64,000 bases of DNA from Stutzerimonas xanthomarina DSM 18231 (GTDB lineage: Bacteria > Pseudomonadota > Gammaproteobacteria > Pseudomonadales > Pseudomonadaceae), in assembly GCF_900129835.1 (NCBI RefSeq), contig NZ_FQXA01000001.1:1-64000 (forward strand). Direction: 5' to 3'. Of this stretch, positions 36,105-49,239 are shown one piece after another. The position numbers were made by a program, and so were the translations under genes. How positions within the stretch are numbered: the stretch's first letter is position 1; the number at the start of each line of letters is the position of its first letter. A model generated the notes under the pieces. The model saw nothing but the letters and a program-made list of their open reading frames with translations. It was not told where the DNA came from and made no database searches.

Positions 36105-36479
36105 CTGGTTAGCGCCTCGTTCAAGGCCCGCCGTAAACGGAAGGCATGGATTTGTAACAGACTCGATACACACATCACGCTGTAACTACCGAGATAGCGC
36201 AGCCCGCGCTTGGTTCAGGCCAGCATAAATGGGTTTTGTTCCGCCCGATTGGGGCATAGTAGAAATTATTGTGTGTGTGTGCAGACCTGACACGTCGCTT
36301 TGCGAGCGAAAAGAATGAATCATTCTGCCCTCAGGGGCCGATTGCACGAGCCGGCAATGCTAACACGAGTGAAACTCAAGACCCGTTGTGCGGATCAAAC
36401 AGGATAAGCGTCGTGGCCAATCTCGCCCAGACGTCACCCCAACTAGGCTCGCATCGTCAAATCACCAGAGGACGCCGTC
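36105..36479. other. 375-base intergenic region with a short dinucleotide repeat and a palindrome
   Basis: No gene seen. It separates the divergent rmlD-like gene and the Rho_N-type gene. It holds six TG dinucleotides (36270-36281) and a perfect inverted repeat, AGAATGA-A-TCATTCT (36312-36326), that looks like an operator half-site pair. The region is less GC-rich than its neighbours, as expected for a double promoter region, but no strong sigma-70 promoter stands out. Confidence 0.45.
36312..36326. promoter_or_regulatory. 15-base palindrome, possible operator
   Basis: AGAATGA and TCATTCT are exact complements around one central base. The site lies 154 bases before the Rho_N-type gene and 208 bases before the rmlD-like gene. 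The cognate regulator is unknown. Confidence 0.35.
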
Positions 36480-36878
36480 ATGCCCAGAGGTGAGAAATCC
36501 AAATACACCGATAAACAACAACGTAAAGCCGAACATATCGAAGACAGCTACGAAGAGCGCGGCGTACCAGCTAAAGAGGCGGAAGCACGCGCGTGGGCCA
36601 CCGTCAACAAGCAATCCGGCGGCGGTGAACGCAAGGGTGGCTCGGGGCAAGAGAAGAGCGAGACAGCCAAGCGAGCCGACCGCAAGGATTCAGCACATCG
36701 AGCGGCTGAGGCTCGCTCCGGCAAGTCACCCAACAAGGGTTCAGCACGTAACGACCGATCAGGCAGTACCTCACTCAGCGACCTCACCCGCGACGAACTG
36801 ATGCACAAAGCGCAGGAGCGTGACGTGCGGGGTCGTTCAAAGATGCGCAAGGACGAGCTGATAAAGGCCCTCAGTTGA
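36480..36878 (+). CDS. Small basic/acidic protein with C-terminal Rho_N-type (SAP-like) domain
   Basis: Protein of 132 residues. The N-terminal 45 residues (KSKYTDKQQRKAEHIEDSYE, then VPAKEAEARAWATVNK) resemble the ChaB/plasmid-stabilisation-like motif of small stress proteins. A Gly/Ser/Lys-rich linker follows (about 46-98). The C-terminal 33 residues (LSDLTRDELMHKAQERDV, then MRKDELIKAL) look like the Rho N-terminal helix-extended-loop-helix, a nucleic-acid-binding fold. Relatives often appear with general stress genes. The stop overlaps a possible upstream ATG of the next small gene. Function unknown. Confidence 0.8.
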   Translation: MPRGEKSKYTDKQQRKAEHIEDSYEERGVPAKEAEARAWATVNKQSGGGERKGGSGQEKSETAKRADRKDSAHRAAEARSGKSPNKGSARNDRSGSTSLSDLTRDELMHKAQERDVRGRSKMRKDELIKALS

Positions 36879-36889
36879 TGGAGCACAGT

Positions 36890-37021
36890 ATGCAAGAACC
36901 CGATCCGCGGGACGACGGCACGCCGAGCCCGGTGCCAGAGCCTGAGCGCCGTGAACCCGGCGAACCAGTCCCAATCGAAGAGCCGGGCAAGCCGGAGCGC
37001 CCCAGCGACGGACGCGGCTAA
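36890..37021 (+). CDS. 43-residue proline- and glutamate-rich small protein
   Basis: Short reading frame ATG-TAA directly after the Rho_N-type gene. GGAG lies six bases before the ATG at 36890, and an in-frame ATG at 36878 overlapping the previous stop (TGATG) would give 47 residues. The product is rich in Pro, Glu, Arg and Gly (PSPVPEPERREPGEPVPIEE) and is probably disordered. Codon choice is typical of the genome (GC-rich third positions). I do not recognise a family. The tight spacing and good ribosome-binding site support translation. Confidence 0.6.
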   Translation: MQEPDPRDDGTPSPVPEPERREPGEPVPIEEPGKPERPSDGRG

Positions 37022-37126
37022 ACTTTCCGCGCCCTCGCCTATCCCAGCTTATGGCGCAGCGAGACGCCGACAGGCGCGACAGCCATGGCGGCGCAATACC
37101 GCACGCCACAAATGGAGGAAGCCGTG

Positions 37127-37660
37127 ATGAGTTATGTGCAATTGAGTGACAAACAGACTTTGCGCGAGCGCGCGCGCCAGCATGTAGAAAATGGCGCGGT
37201 GACTGAAAGCTATTCGGCTGATCGCGATATGGTGATCAACCTGCTCAACGAGGCGCTGGCGACCGAACTGGTCTGCTACCTGCGCTACAAGCGCCACTAC
37301 TATATGGCCACAGGCCTGAAATCTAGCGTCGCGGCCGACGAGTTTCTTGAGCACGCGAACGAAGAACAGGAACACGCCGACCGTTTGGCGGAGCGTATCG
37401 TGCAGCTTGGCGGCGCCCCGGATTTCAACCCCGACAGCCTAACCGAACGCGCTCACGCGCAATATGCGGAGGGAAACGGGCTGCGTGACATGGTGTTCGA
37501 AAATCTGGTGGCCGAACGTATCGCTATCGACAGCTACCGGGAGATTGTCCAGTACATCGGGGACAAAGACCCGACCACTCGGCGCATCTTCGAGGACATC
37601 CTCGCACAGGAAGAAGAGCATGCCGATGACATGGCCGGCCTGCTGGACGGCATGAACTGA
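37127..37660 (+). CDS. Ferritin-like/bacterioferritin-type protein
   Basis: Four-helix ferritin-like protein of 177 residues. Di-iron ligand motifs are visible: LATELVCYLRYKRHYY (helix 1, about 46-61), HANEEQEHADRLAERI (helix 2, about 80-95), FENLVAERIAIDSYREI (helix 3) and QEEEHADDM (helix 4). It lacks the clear heme methionine of classic Bfr at the usual place, so iron storage or a Dps-like role are both possible. A GGAGGA ribosome-binding site is seven bases before the ATG at 37127. It may share a transcript with the two small genes upstream. Confidence 0.85.
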   Translation: MSYVQLSDKQTLRERARQHVENGAVTESYSADRDMVINLLNEALATELVCYLRYKRHYYMATGLKSSVAADEFLEHANEEQEHADRLAERIVQLGGAPDFNPDSLTERAHAQYAEGNGLRDMVFENLVAERIAIDSYREIVQYIGDKDPTTRRIFEDILAQEEEHADDMAGLLDGMN

Positions 37661-37694
37661 CGAACTGGTTCATTCACCGGTCTGTTAATTCGCG

Positions 37695-37719
37695 AAAAAA
37701 AGGCCACCGAAAGGTGGCC
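37695..37719 (-). terminator. Intrinsic terminator after lpxC
   Basis: On the minus strand GGCCACC-TTTC-GGTGGCC is followed by seven T, 22 bases after the lpxC stop. It closes the whole mra/dcw-lpxC run. Confidence 0.92.
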
Positions 37720-37741
37720 TTGAAAGGAAAGAGAGTACAGC

Positions 37742-38665
<924 letters not shown>

Positions 38666-38764
38666 CTAGTGCGCTGTTGCGAATGGTTTCCAACAAAGGT
38701 GGCGATCATAGCAGAACCCCACTTTGCTGAATACCAATCACCCCGATAGTCCTGATACACCGGA

Positions 38765-39952
38765 TCAATCAGCCTGACGACGCAAGAACGCCGGAATATC
38801 GAGATAATCCAGATCCTCCTGAGGGTTCATCTTCGCTGCGGTAGCCGCTGCGTGTGCCTGATTACGCATCACGGTGGGGCGGTCAAGGTCCCGATAGTTC
38901 ACGGCCGCCTGGTCCTGGCGCGGCGCTGGTGCGGCCTGAGGAGCCACGGCAGCTGTCTGCAGCGTATTGTCGACAACCTTGACCGGCTTTTCATTACGCG
39001 GGCCGAGACCAGTCGCGACCACGGTTACGTGCAGCTCGTCGAGCATGTCCGGATCGATCACTGCACCGACCTTGACGGTTGCCTCGTCAGAGGCAAAGGC
39101 CTCGATGATTTCGCCGACCGCTGCGTATTCGCCAAGGGAGAGATCCAGACCAGCGGTAATGTTTACCAGGATGCCGCGAGCGCCCTGCAGATTAACGTCC
39201 TCGAGCAGCGGGTTGCGGATCGCAGCCTCGGTGGCCTCACGAGCACGGTTAGGACCTGTGGCACATCCGGTCCCCATCATGGCCATGCCCATCTCGCCCA
39301 TGACGGTCTTGACGTCAGCGAAGTCGACGTTCATCAGGCCCGGACGCTGCATGATGTCGGAGATGCCGCGCACGGCGCCGGTCAGCACGTCGTCAGCCTT
39401 GGCGAAGGCAGAAAGCAGGCTCGCATCCTTGCCGAGAATGGTCAGCAGCTTTTCGTTGGGGATGGTGATCAGCGAGTCGACGCACTCGGACAGCTGACGA
39501 ATGCCTTCGTCGGCGACCTGCATACGGCGACGGCCTTCGAATGGGAACGGACGGGTCACCACGGCAACGGTGAGAATGCCCATCTCCTTGGCCACCGAAG
39601 CAATCACCGGCGCAGCGCCAGTGCCGGTGCCACCGCCCATACCCGTAGTGATGAATACCATGTCAGCGCCCTGCAATACTTCGGCGATGCGCTCACGATC
39701 GTCCATCGCGGCCTGACGCCCGATGTCGGGATTGGTGCCTGCGCCCAAGCCCTTGGTAATGGCGGAACCCAACTGCAGTACGGTCCGCGCTTCGATTTTC
39801 TTCAACGCCTGGGCATCGGTGTTGGCGCAGATGAACTCCACGCCTTCAACGCTGTTGCGCACCATGTGATTGACGGCGTTGCCGCCACCTCCGCCTACGC
39901 CAATGACCTTGATCACTGCACTTTGCGGGGTATGATCTACGAGTTCGAACAT
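38765..39952 (-). CDS. ftsZ: Cell division protein FtsZ
   Basis: Tubulin-like GTPase that forms the division ring. It has 395 residues. The GTP-binding GGGTGTG signature is at 106-112, the T7-loop region contains [11 protein letters not shown], a variable linker spans about 315-380, and the C-terminal peptide [12 protein letters not shown] binds FtsA, ZipA and other partners. It follows ftsA by 47 bases. All catalytic parts are intact. Confidence 0.98.
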   Translation of the reverse strand: MFELVDHTPQSAVIKVIGVGGGGGNAVNHMVRNSVEGVEFICANTDAQALKKIEARTVLQLGSAITKGLGAGTNPDIGRQAAMDDRERIAEVLQGADMVFITTGMGGGTGTGAAPVIASVAKEMGILTVAVVTRPFPFEGRRRMQVADEGIRQLSECVDSLITIPNEKLLTILGKDASLLSAFAKADDVLTGAVRGISDIMQRPGLMNVDFADVKTVMGEMGMAMMGTGCATGPNRAREATEAAIRNPLLEDVNLQGARGILVNITAGLDLSLGEYAAVGEIIEAFASDEATVKVGAVIDPDMLDELHVTVVATGLGPRNEKPVKVVDNTLQTAAVAPQAAPAPRQDQAAVNYRDLDRPTVMRNQAHAAATAAKMNPQEDLDYLDIPAFLRRQAD

Positions 39953-39999
39953 TTCCCTCTCTCCTTCCAGCTTTCTAGTTTTAGGTACAGCCGCACTGC

Positions 40000-41247
40000 T
40001 CAGAAATTGCCCTGGATCCAGCTCTTGAGCCGGTCCACGACAGACGTCTTGGGTTCTTCGGCAAAGTTGCCGAGACCGGACATGGAGGTGCCCTCGGTCT
40101 GCTTACGCATCCCGTAGAGCAGCAGGCCCACGCCCGTTGAATAGATGGGATTGCGGACCACGTCCGTAAGTCCGTTGATGCTGTGTGGTACGCCCAGGCG
40201 CACCGGCATGTGGAAGATTTCCTCGGCGAGTTCGACGGCGCCTTCCATCTTCGCGGTACCGCCAGTAAGGACGATCCCAGCCGGGACCAGATCCTCATAG
40301 CCGCTGCGACGCAGCTCGGCCTGAATCAAGGTGAAGAGCTCGTCATAGCGCGGCTCCACGACTTCGGCCAGAGCTTGGCGCGAGAGTTCCCGCGGCGGCC
40401 GATCTCCGACGCTCGGTACCTTGATGGTCTCGCCGGGCCCTGCCAGTTTGGCCAGCGCGCAGGCGTAGCGGATCTTGATCTCCTCCGCGTACTGAGTCGG
40501 GGTACGCAGCGCCATGGCGATGTCGTTGGTGACCTGATCGCCCGCAATCGGAATGACGGCGGTATGCCGGATAGCGCCTTCGGTGAAGATGCAGATGTCG
40601 GTCGTCCCGCCACCGATATCCACCAGGCAGACGCCCAACTCTTTCTCATCATCAGTCAGCACGGCATGGGCCGAGGCCAGCTGTTCGAGGATGATGTCGT
40701 CAACTTCAAGACCACAACGGCGTACGCACTTTTCAATGTTCTGCGCTGCATTGACCGCACAAGTAACGACGTGAACCTTGGCTTCCAGACGCACGCCAGA
40801 CATACCCAACGGCTCGCGAACGCCTTCCTGGTTGTCGATCACATAGTCCTGCGGCAAGGTGTGCAGCACACGCTGATCGGCCGGAATAGCTACGGCCTGG
40901 GCAGCATCAAGCACACGCTCGAGGTCGGCAGTGCTGACTTCACGATCGCGGATGGCGACGATCCCGTGCGAGTTCAGACTGCGGATATGGTTGCCGGCCA
41001 GACCAACGAATGCCGAGTGAATGCGGCAGCCCGCCATCAGCTGTGCTTCTTCAACGGCACGCTGGATCGACTGAACGGTGGATTCAATATTGACCACTAC
41101 GCCCTTTTTCAGGCCACGCGACGGATGCGTGCCGATCCCGACAATCTCCAACTCGCCATCCGGCGTCACTTCGCCGACCAGCGCCACCACCTTGGAGGTG
41201 CCGATATCGAGACCGACGATCATCTTGCCGCTTTGCACGCTAGACAT
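40000..41247 (-). CDS. ftsA: Cell division protein FtsA
   Basis: Actin-like protein that anchors FtsZ to the membrane and recruits later division proteins. The 415-residue protein shows VGLDIGTSKVVALVGE (phosphate 1), the 1C domain, VDIGGGTTDICIF (phosphate 2), and a C-terminal amphipathic membrane-targeting helix (RLKSWIQGNF). I choose the ATG at 41247 (MSSVQSGKM), nine bases from AGGA; the ATG at 41256 directly abuts that site. FtsQ ends 12 bases upstream. Confidence 0.97.
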   Translation of the reverse strand: MSSVQSGKMIVGLDIGTSKVVALVGEVTPDGELEIVGIGTHPSRGLKKGVVVNIESTVQSIQRAVEEAQLMAGCRIHSAFVGLAGNHIRSLNSHGIVAIRDREVSTADLERVLDAAQAVAIPADQRVLHTLPQDYVIDNQEGVREPLGMSGVRLEAKVHVVTCAVNAAQNIEKCVRRCGLEVDDIILEQLASAHAVLTDDEKELGVCLVDIGGGTTDICIFTEGAIRHTAVIPIAGDQVTNDIAMALRTPTQYAEEIKIRYACALAKLAGPGETIKVPSVGDRPPRELSRQALAEVVEPRYDELFTLIQAELRRSGYEDLVPAGIVLTGGTAKMEGAVELAEEIFHMPVRLGVPHSINGLTDVVRNPIYSTGVGLLLYGMRKQTEGTSMSGLGNFAEEPKTSVVDRLKSWIQGNF

Positions 41248-41259
41248 GTGTTTCATTCC

Positions 41260-42117
41260 TCAATTCTTCGCTACGACGGATTCGTCCGTCGTGGACGGAC
41301 TCGGCTCCCGCCACGCAACGGCGAGGCCATTGGCGTAGCGAAGGTCGATCCGCGCAATTTTGTCGCTCTCCTGCGCCAGCTCTTGCTGGTAGATGGCAGT
41401 GAAGCGCCGCATTTTTTCGATTATCTGATCCCTTCCCAGCAGCAGCTCAACGCCCTGTCCGGTCGTCACAAACCAGCTGCCCCGTGCTCGCAATTCCAGG
41501 CGAGCGATGGAAAAACCGAGTGGCCGCAGCATCTGACTGAGCACCTGGTATTGCTGCATGACCCGTTGCTGGGCCCGCTTCGGACCATATAACTGCGGCA
41601 AGTGTTCATATCCGGTCAGATTGTCCGGCGCGAAGGCTTGGCCGTTATTGTTGAGTAACGATTCGTCACCCCAGCGAGCGATGGGCAATTGCTCGTCAAG
41701 ACGCACCATGACCTCATCCGGCCAAATCCGACGCGCTTCGACATGGGCTATCCACGGCATTTGCTCAAGGTCGCGACGCAATGCATCGAGATCCACCTTG
41801 AAGAAGCTCGCTTCGACGAACGGTGCCATGCGCGCCTGCACCGCTTGCTGATCGACATAGGTCAGCTCACCCCGAACACTGACTTTGGCGATCGGCCGAT
41901 CGGCATAGGGCGCGAGATAGTTACTCAGCTGGTAAAGCCCCACAGCCAACCCCACGAGTAGTACCGGCCACAGGACACGCTTGAGCGAACCCAGGCTCGG
42001 CCGCGGCAAGCGCGCCGAAAGCGGCTCGCGCTGCACCAGGCGGCTCGCACCCCGCTGTGCCGGCTTGCGCGATGCGCGTCCGGTTCCGGGTTGTGAGTGA
42101 CGCAGCGTAGTGATCAT
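41260..42117 (-). CDS. ftsQ: Cell division protein FtsQ
   Basis: Bitopic divisome protein that bridges FtsB/FtsL with early components. It has 285 residues, with a basic cytoplasmic tail (1-46, rich in Arg), one TM helix (about 47-68), a POTRA domain (about 77-145, [16 protein letters not shown]) and a beta domain. It starts with ATG at 42117, three bases after the ddlB stop. The N-terminal tail is long, as in other Pseudomonas FtsQ. Confidence 0.95.
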   Translation of the reverse strand: MITTLRHSQPGTGRASRKPAQRGASRLVQREPLSARLPRPSLGSLKRVLWPVLLVGLAVGLYQLSNYLAPYADRPIAKVSVRGELTYVDQQAVQARMAPFVEASFFKVDLDALRRDLEQMPWIAHVEARRIWPDEVMVRLDEQLPIARWGDESLLNNNGQAFAPDNLTGYEHLPQLYGPKRAQQRVMQQYQVLSQMLRPLGFSIARLELRARGSWFVTTGQGVELLLGRDQIIEKMRRFTAIYQQELAQESDKIARIDLRYANGLAVAWREPSPSTTDESVVAKN

Positions 42118-42120
42118 CGG

Positions 42121-44514
<2,394 letters not shown>

Positions 44515-44522
<8 letters not shown>

Positions 44523-45585
44523 GCGCCACCTCCAGGCAGATATCGACGACGGTTCGAGTGGCGTCCGGCCGAGCCAGGCGGCGTGCCGTGGCCCCCATGG
44601 CCTTGAGTTTTTCCGGCTGCATCATTACCTCGGTCAGCTGCGCGGCCAGCGCGGCAGCATCGGTCGTTGCCTGAGGGAGAAGAACGGCGGCGCCTTCCTT
44701 CGCCAGATATTCGGCGTTACGGGTCTGGTGGTCGTCGATCGCGTGGGGCAGCGGCACCAGAAACGAAGGCAAGCCCGCGGCTGCCAGCTCGCACACCGTC
44801 AGCGCACCGGCGCGGCAGACCACCAGATCGGCCCAGGCGTAAGCACGGGCCATATCCTTGATGAAAGGTGCCACTTCGGCCTCGACACCCGCGGCGACAT
44901 AGCGCTCCCGCGTGATTTCGGCGTGTTGCTTGCCGGCCTGATGGAATATTTCAGGACGCAGCTCCTGGCTTAACTGGCCGAGCGCTTCTGGCAATAGCTT
45001 GTTCAAAGGCTCGGCGCCCAGGCTGCCGCCCAGCACCAGCAGCCGAGGGCGGCGACCGAGCAGGGTCTGCCGCGGCGTCTCGAGAAACAGCTGATGACGC
45101 ACTGGATTACCGGTGGTACGCCGCTTGTCGCCCGCAGCGAAGGTATTCGGAAACGCCTCGCACACGCGCTGCGCAAACGGCACCAGGCTGCGATTGGCAG
45201 TTCCGGCGACAGCGTTCTGTTCGTGGATGATCAAGGGCACCCCGGCCAGCTTCGTGGCTAATCCGCCAGGGCCCGTCACGTAACCGCCGAGTCCCAGCAC
45301 GCAGACCGGCTGGAGCTCTCGAATGACCCGGCGAGCCTGACCCAGCGAGCGAAGCAGCTGAAATGGTGCTTTGAGCAAGGACACCAGACCCTTGCCGCGC
45401 AGCCCGCTTACCTGAATCAGGTGCAGCGGCAAACCTGCCGCCGGAACCACTTCGTTTTCAATCCCCCGCGGCGTACCCAGCCAATGCACGTTATAGCCGC
45501 GATTCTGGAACTCTTGAGCGCAAGCCAACGCCGGGAACACATGCCCGCCAGTTCCGCCCGCCATGATCAGCACATTACCGCCCAT
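44515..45585 (-). CDS. murG: Lipid II synthase MurG (UDP-GlcNAc transferase)
   Basis: Adds GlcNAc to lipid I at the inner membrane face. The 356-residue GT28 enzyme has the N-terminal [12 protein letters not shown] and later glycine-rich loops ([25 protein letters not shown]). I start at the ATG at 45585 ([11 protein letters not shown]). A longer in-frame reading would lie within ftsW. The start overlaps the ftsW end by 11 bases, the largest overlap in this cluster. Confidence 0.97.
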
Positions 45586-46807
45586 GCGCGACCCCCATGC
45601 CTTGCGGCGCAGGTGTTTCGGCAAAATCGTCTTCGCTGAATTCGGCATCTTCGCTGCCCAGCACCGTGCGGCTTTCCCACTCGATGCGCAGCAATAACGC
45701 CATGCTGGCGCAGGTCACCACAAGCGAGCTGCCGCCATAACTCAAGAATGGCAGGGTCAGGCCTTTGGTCGGCAGCAAGCCAATATTTACCCCAACATTG
45801 ATCAGGAACTGACCGAGCCAAAGGAACGCAACGCCCCAAGCTATATATGCAGCGAAGAACTGCCGCGCCCGCTCAGCTGCGAGCCCGATGTACAGGGCGC
45901 GTACACCCACGAAAGCGAACAGCAGGATGGTTATCAGCGCGCCAACCATACCCAGCTCCTCAGCCAGGACAGAAAAGACGAAATCGGTATGCGCTTCGGG
46001 CAGGTAGAACTGCTTCTGGACGCTGTTACCGAGACCGACACCCAGCCATTCGCCGCGGCCAAATGCGATCAGCGCCTGGGTCAACTGATAGCCCGCGCCA
46101 TACTGATCAGCCCAGGGGTCGGTAAAGGTGATCAACCGTTGCAGTCGATACTCTTGCGTCTGCACCAGGATGAACACAGCGCCGACCGCCAACAGCACCA
46201 ACAGACTGAATCGGATCAAGCCGACGCCGCCAAGAAACAGCATGGCCACCGCTGCGCCCATCATCACCACGGTCGCACCGAAGTCGGGTTCGAGCAGAAG
46301 CAACATGGCCATTGGCAGCAACACAAGAAACGGCTTGAGGAAGCCCCACAGGCTTTCGCGCACCTCTTGCTGGCGACGCACCAGATAGCCAGCGAGGTAG
46401 ACCACGACGAACAGCTTGGCCAATTCAGAGGGTTGTACGTTAAAGGCACCAAAGCCGATCCAGCGCATGGAGCCGTTCACTTCTCGCCCGATGCCAGGAA
46501 TCAGTACCAGAATCAACAGCACGAACGCGCCAATCAGCAACATCCAGTCCAGCCGCTGCCACATAGACAGTGGCACCAGCAGAACCAGTGCCGCTGCGCC
46601 AAGACCGAGCAGGACGTAAATCAGATGGCGGATCATGTAGTACATCGGATTATCGGCATTCACCGCCGCGACTTCCGAAGAGGCCGAAGTGATCATGACC
46701 AACCCAAGACCCAGCAACGCCAGACAGCCGGCGAGCATAGGGAAATCGAGGTCGATGCCGCGCCGATTGAACAAGGGTGACGGCGCGCTGCGCAGGAAAG
46801 CGATCAT
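45575..46807 (-). CDS. ftsW: Peptidoglycan glycosyltransferase FtsW
   Basis: SEDS-family septal peptidoglycan polymerase that works with FtsI. It has 410 residues and about ten membrane helices. Family motifs include GSMRWIGFGAFNVQPSELAK and the conserved Asp-containing loop EAHTDFVFSVLAEELG, and KGLTLPFLSYGGSSL lies near the C-terminus. The ATG at 46807 shares one base with the murD stop. The C-terminal 30 residues overlap the beginning of murG. Confidence 0.97.
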   Translation of the reverse strand: MIAFLRSAPSPLFNRRGIDLDFPMLAGCLALLGLGLVMITSASSEVAAVNADNPMYYMIRHLIYVLLGLGAAALVLLVPLSMWQRLDWMLLIGAFVLLILVLIPGIGREVNGSMRWIGFGAFNVQPSELAKLFVVVYLAGYLVRRQQEVRESLWGFLKPFLVLLPMAMLLLLEPDFGATVVMMGAAVAMLFLGGVGLIRFSLLVLLAVGAVFILVQTQEYRLQRLITFTDPWADQYGAGYQLTQALIAFGRGEWLGVGLGNSVQKQFYLPEAHTDFVFSVLAEELGMVGALITILLFAFVGVRALYIGLAAERARQFFAAYIAWGVAFLWLGQFLINVGVNIGLLPTKGLTLPFLSYGGSSLVVTCASMALLLRIEWESRTVLGSEDAEFSEDDFAETPAPQGMGVAHGR

Positions 46808-48150
46808 CAGCTGAGCACCTCCACTGCGGCGGCGAACTGGCGTCCGCGATCTTCGAAGTTCTCGAACATATCGAGACTGGCGCAGGCCGGCGACAGCAGG
46901 ACCGCATCGCCTGGCTGGGCAAGCTTGGACGCAAGCTGCACGGCGTCCTGAAGGGTCTGGACGTGGTGAATCGGCGCGGCCCCTTCAAGCGCCGTCGCGA
47001 GCTGCTCGGCATCGCGCCCCAGCAAGACGACCGCGCGGCACTGATGTGATACCGGACTGTGCAACGCTGAGAAATCCGCGCCCTTGCCGTCACCGCCGGC
47101 GATGAGCACCAATTCGCCTGCGATATCGCTACCCAGCCCATCAATGGCTGCCAAAGCAGCACCGACGTTGGTCGCCTTCGAATCGTCGTAGTAGGTCACG
47201 CCTTTGCGCTCTCCAACCCACTGGCAGCGATGGGCGAGGCCGGCAAAGTTACGCAAGGTGGCGAGCATTGGCTCGAACGGAAGGCCAACGGCATGGCCGA
47301 GCGCCAAGGCTGCCAGTGCGTTGGACTGATTATGAGCCCCGCGCATTTTCAACTGGTTGGCCGGCATCAAAGCGTCGAACTGGAAGGCGAGGTACTTCTC
47401 CCCACTTTCTTCGAACAGCCCGAACCCTTTGAAATCGGGTTTGCCAAGGCCGAACGACCAGGTCGGAAGGTCGTCGGCAATCAGCGGACGTGTGAGTCGA
47501 TCGTCACGGTTGATTACAACCTGGCGCGCGCCGCGGAATATGCGATGTTTGGCTTGGTGATAAGCCGGCAGACCATCGTAGCGATCCATGTGGTCTTCGC
47601 TGATATTCAGACAGGTTGCGACTTCGGCATTCAGTTGATCCGTGGTTTCCAGCTGGAAGCTTGACAACTCTAGGACGTAGAGTTCGACATCATCGTCGAG
47701 CAGATCCAGTGCTGGCGTTCCCAGATTTCCGCCTACAGCCACCTTACGACCGGCCGCGGCAGCCATTTCGCCGACCAGGGTGGTTACCGTGCTTTTCGCG
47801 TTCGATCCGGTGATAGCCACGATGGGGGCCTTGGCTTCGCGCGCGAACAGTTCGATATCACCGGACAGCTTCACTCCGTTCGCAGCGGCTGCCTGCAACG
47901 CTGGCAAGCTGATCGGTAGGCCCGGGCTTACCAATAGCTCACTGGCGCGGCTGAGGAACTGGGGATCGAGTTCGCCACAACGAACCTCGATATTCGGGTA
48001 CTGCGCTTTCAGAGTGGCCAGCTCCGGTGGGTTCACACGCGTGTCGGCGACGGCGAACGGCACCCCACGGCTCGCCAGATGGCGAACCAGGGACATGCCG
48101 CTCTTGCCGAGACCTACGACGATGCGGAACTGATCGGAAGCGATAAGCAC
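46807..48150 (-). CDS. murD: UDP-N-acetylmuramoyl-L-alanine-D-glutamate ligase
   Basis: Adds D-glutamate in peptidoglycan precursor synthesis. The 447-residue protein has a Rossmann-like N-domain (IVVGLGKSGMSLVRHL), a P-loop GSNAKSTVT near 115-123 (Ala where many species have Gly, as in other pseudomonads I know), and a C-terminal ligase domain (YYDDSKATNVGAALAAI). It begins with GTG at 48150, six bases after the mraY stop. Confidence 0.97.
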   Translation of the reverse strand: MLIASDQFRIVVGLGKSGMSLVRHLASRGVPFAVADTRVNPPELATLKAQYPNIEVRCGELDPQFLSRASELLVSPGLPISLPALQAAAANGVKLSGDIELFAREAKAPIVAITGSNAKSTVTTLVGEMAAAAGRKVAVGGNLGTPALDLLDDDVELYVLELSSFQLETTDQLNAEVATCLNISEDHMDRYDGLPAYHQAKHRIFRGARQVVINRDDRLTRPLIADDLPTWSFGLGKPDFKGFGLFEESGEKYLAFQFDALMPANQLKMRGAHNQSNALAALALGHAVGLPFEPMLATLRNFAGLAHRCQWVGERKGVTYYDDSKATNVGAALAAIDGLGSDIAGELVLIAGGDGKGADFSALHSPVSHQCRAVVLLGRDAEQLATALEGAAPIHHVQTLQDAVQLASKLAQPGDAVLLSPACASLDMFENFEDRGRQFAAAVEVLS

Positions 48151-48156
48151 TCTGTA

Positions 48157-49239
48157 TTACCTCAACTTCAATGTGGCAAGACCCACCAGTACAAGGATCA
48201 CGGTGATGATCCAGAAGCGCACGATCACGCGGGGCTCTGGCCAGCCCTTGAGCTCGAAGTGGTGATGAATCGGCGCCATGCGGAACACCCGCTTGCCGGT
48301 CAGCTTGAATGAGGCGACCTGGATCATCACCGACAGGGTTTCCATCACGAATACGCCACCCATGATGAACAGCACGACTTCCTGGCGGACGATCACGGCA
48401 ATGGTGCCCAGCGCCGCACCCAGAGCCAGCGCACCCACATCGCCCATGAAGACTTGTGCGGGATAGGTGTTGAACCAGAGAAAGCCGAGCCCGGCACCGA
48501 TCAGCGCACCGCAGAACACAATCAGCTCACCGGCTCCCGGAATGTATGGAATCAGCAGGTAATCAGCGAAGTTCACGTTGCCCGACAGGTAGCAGAAAAT
48601 ACCCAGACCGCCGCCCACCATTACCGTCGGCATGATTGCCAGCCCATCCAGTCCATCAGTGAGGTTCACCGCATTGCTGGAGCCTACGATGACGAAATAG
48701 GTCAGCACGATGAAACCGATCCCCAGCGGAATTTCGATGTTCTTCAGCAGCGGAAGGATCAACGTGGTTTCGACCGGGGTCTGCGCAGTCATGTAAAGGA
48801 AGATCGCTGCACCTAGGCCGAAGACCGACTGCCACATGTATTTCCAACGGCTTGGCAGCCCGCGGGAGTTCTTTTCGATGACCTTGCGATAGTCATCGAC
48901 CCAGCCGATTGCGCCGAACAGCAACGTCACGGCCAGCACCACCCACACATAGCGATTGGACAGGTCGGCCCAGAGCAAGGTACTGATGGAGATCGCGCTC
49001 AGGATCAGCGCGCCACCCATGGTCGGCGTGCCGGATTTCGACAGGTGCGTTTGCGGTCCGTCTATACGCACCGCCTGGCCGATCTGGCGCAGCTGCAGCG
49101 TGCGGATCAGCCAGGGTCCCAGCCATAGCGAAAGCACCAGCGCGGTCAGCACGCCGAGAATTCCACGCAGCGACAGGTACTGAAAGACTGCGAAGCCCGT
49201 GTGGAACTGTTGCAGGTACTCGGCGAGTAGCAGCAGCAT
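48157..49239 (-). CDS. mraY: Phospho-N-acetylmuramoyl-pentapeptide transferase
   Basis: Makes lipid I by moving phospho-MurNAc-pentapeptide to undecaprenyl phosphate. The 360-residue membrane enzyme has ten helices. Catalytic loops are visible: [12 protein letters not shown] near 70, [14 protein letters not shown] near 190-203 with the paired Asp residues, and HHHFELKGW near the C-terminus. The ATG at 49239 shares one base with the murF stop; a TTG one codon upstream is less likely. Confidence 0.97.
   Translation of the reverse strand: MLLLLAEYLQQFHTGFAVFQYLSLRGILGVLTALVLSLWLGPWLIRTLQLRQIGQAVRIDGPQTHLSKSGTPTMGGALILSAISISTLLWADLSNRYVWVVLAVTLLFGAIGWVDDYRKVIEKNSRGLPSRWKYMWQSVFGLGAAIFLYMTAQTPVETTLILPLLKNIEIPLGIGFIVLTYFVIVGSSNAVNLTDGLDGLAIMPTVMVGGGLGIFCYLSGNVNFADYLLIPYIPGAGELIVFCGALIGAGLGFLWFNTYPAQVFMGDVGALALGAALGTIAVIVRQEVVLFIMGGVFVMETLSVMIQVASFKLTGKRVFRMAPIHHHFELKGWPEPRVIVRFWIITVILVLVGLATLKLR

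Noticed and set aside
38852..40117. Open frame of 421 codons on the plus strand opposite ftsZ
   Set aside because: It is the complement of a well-conserved gene in GC-rich DNA, its predicted protein is His/Gly/Arg-rich with no family pattern, and it has no ribosome-binding site.
40183..41592. Open frame of 469 codons opposite ftsA and the ftsQ end
   Set aside because: Antisense to two intact division genes; composition is typical of a complement-strand artefact.
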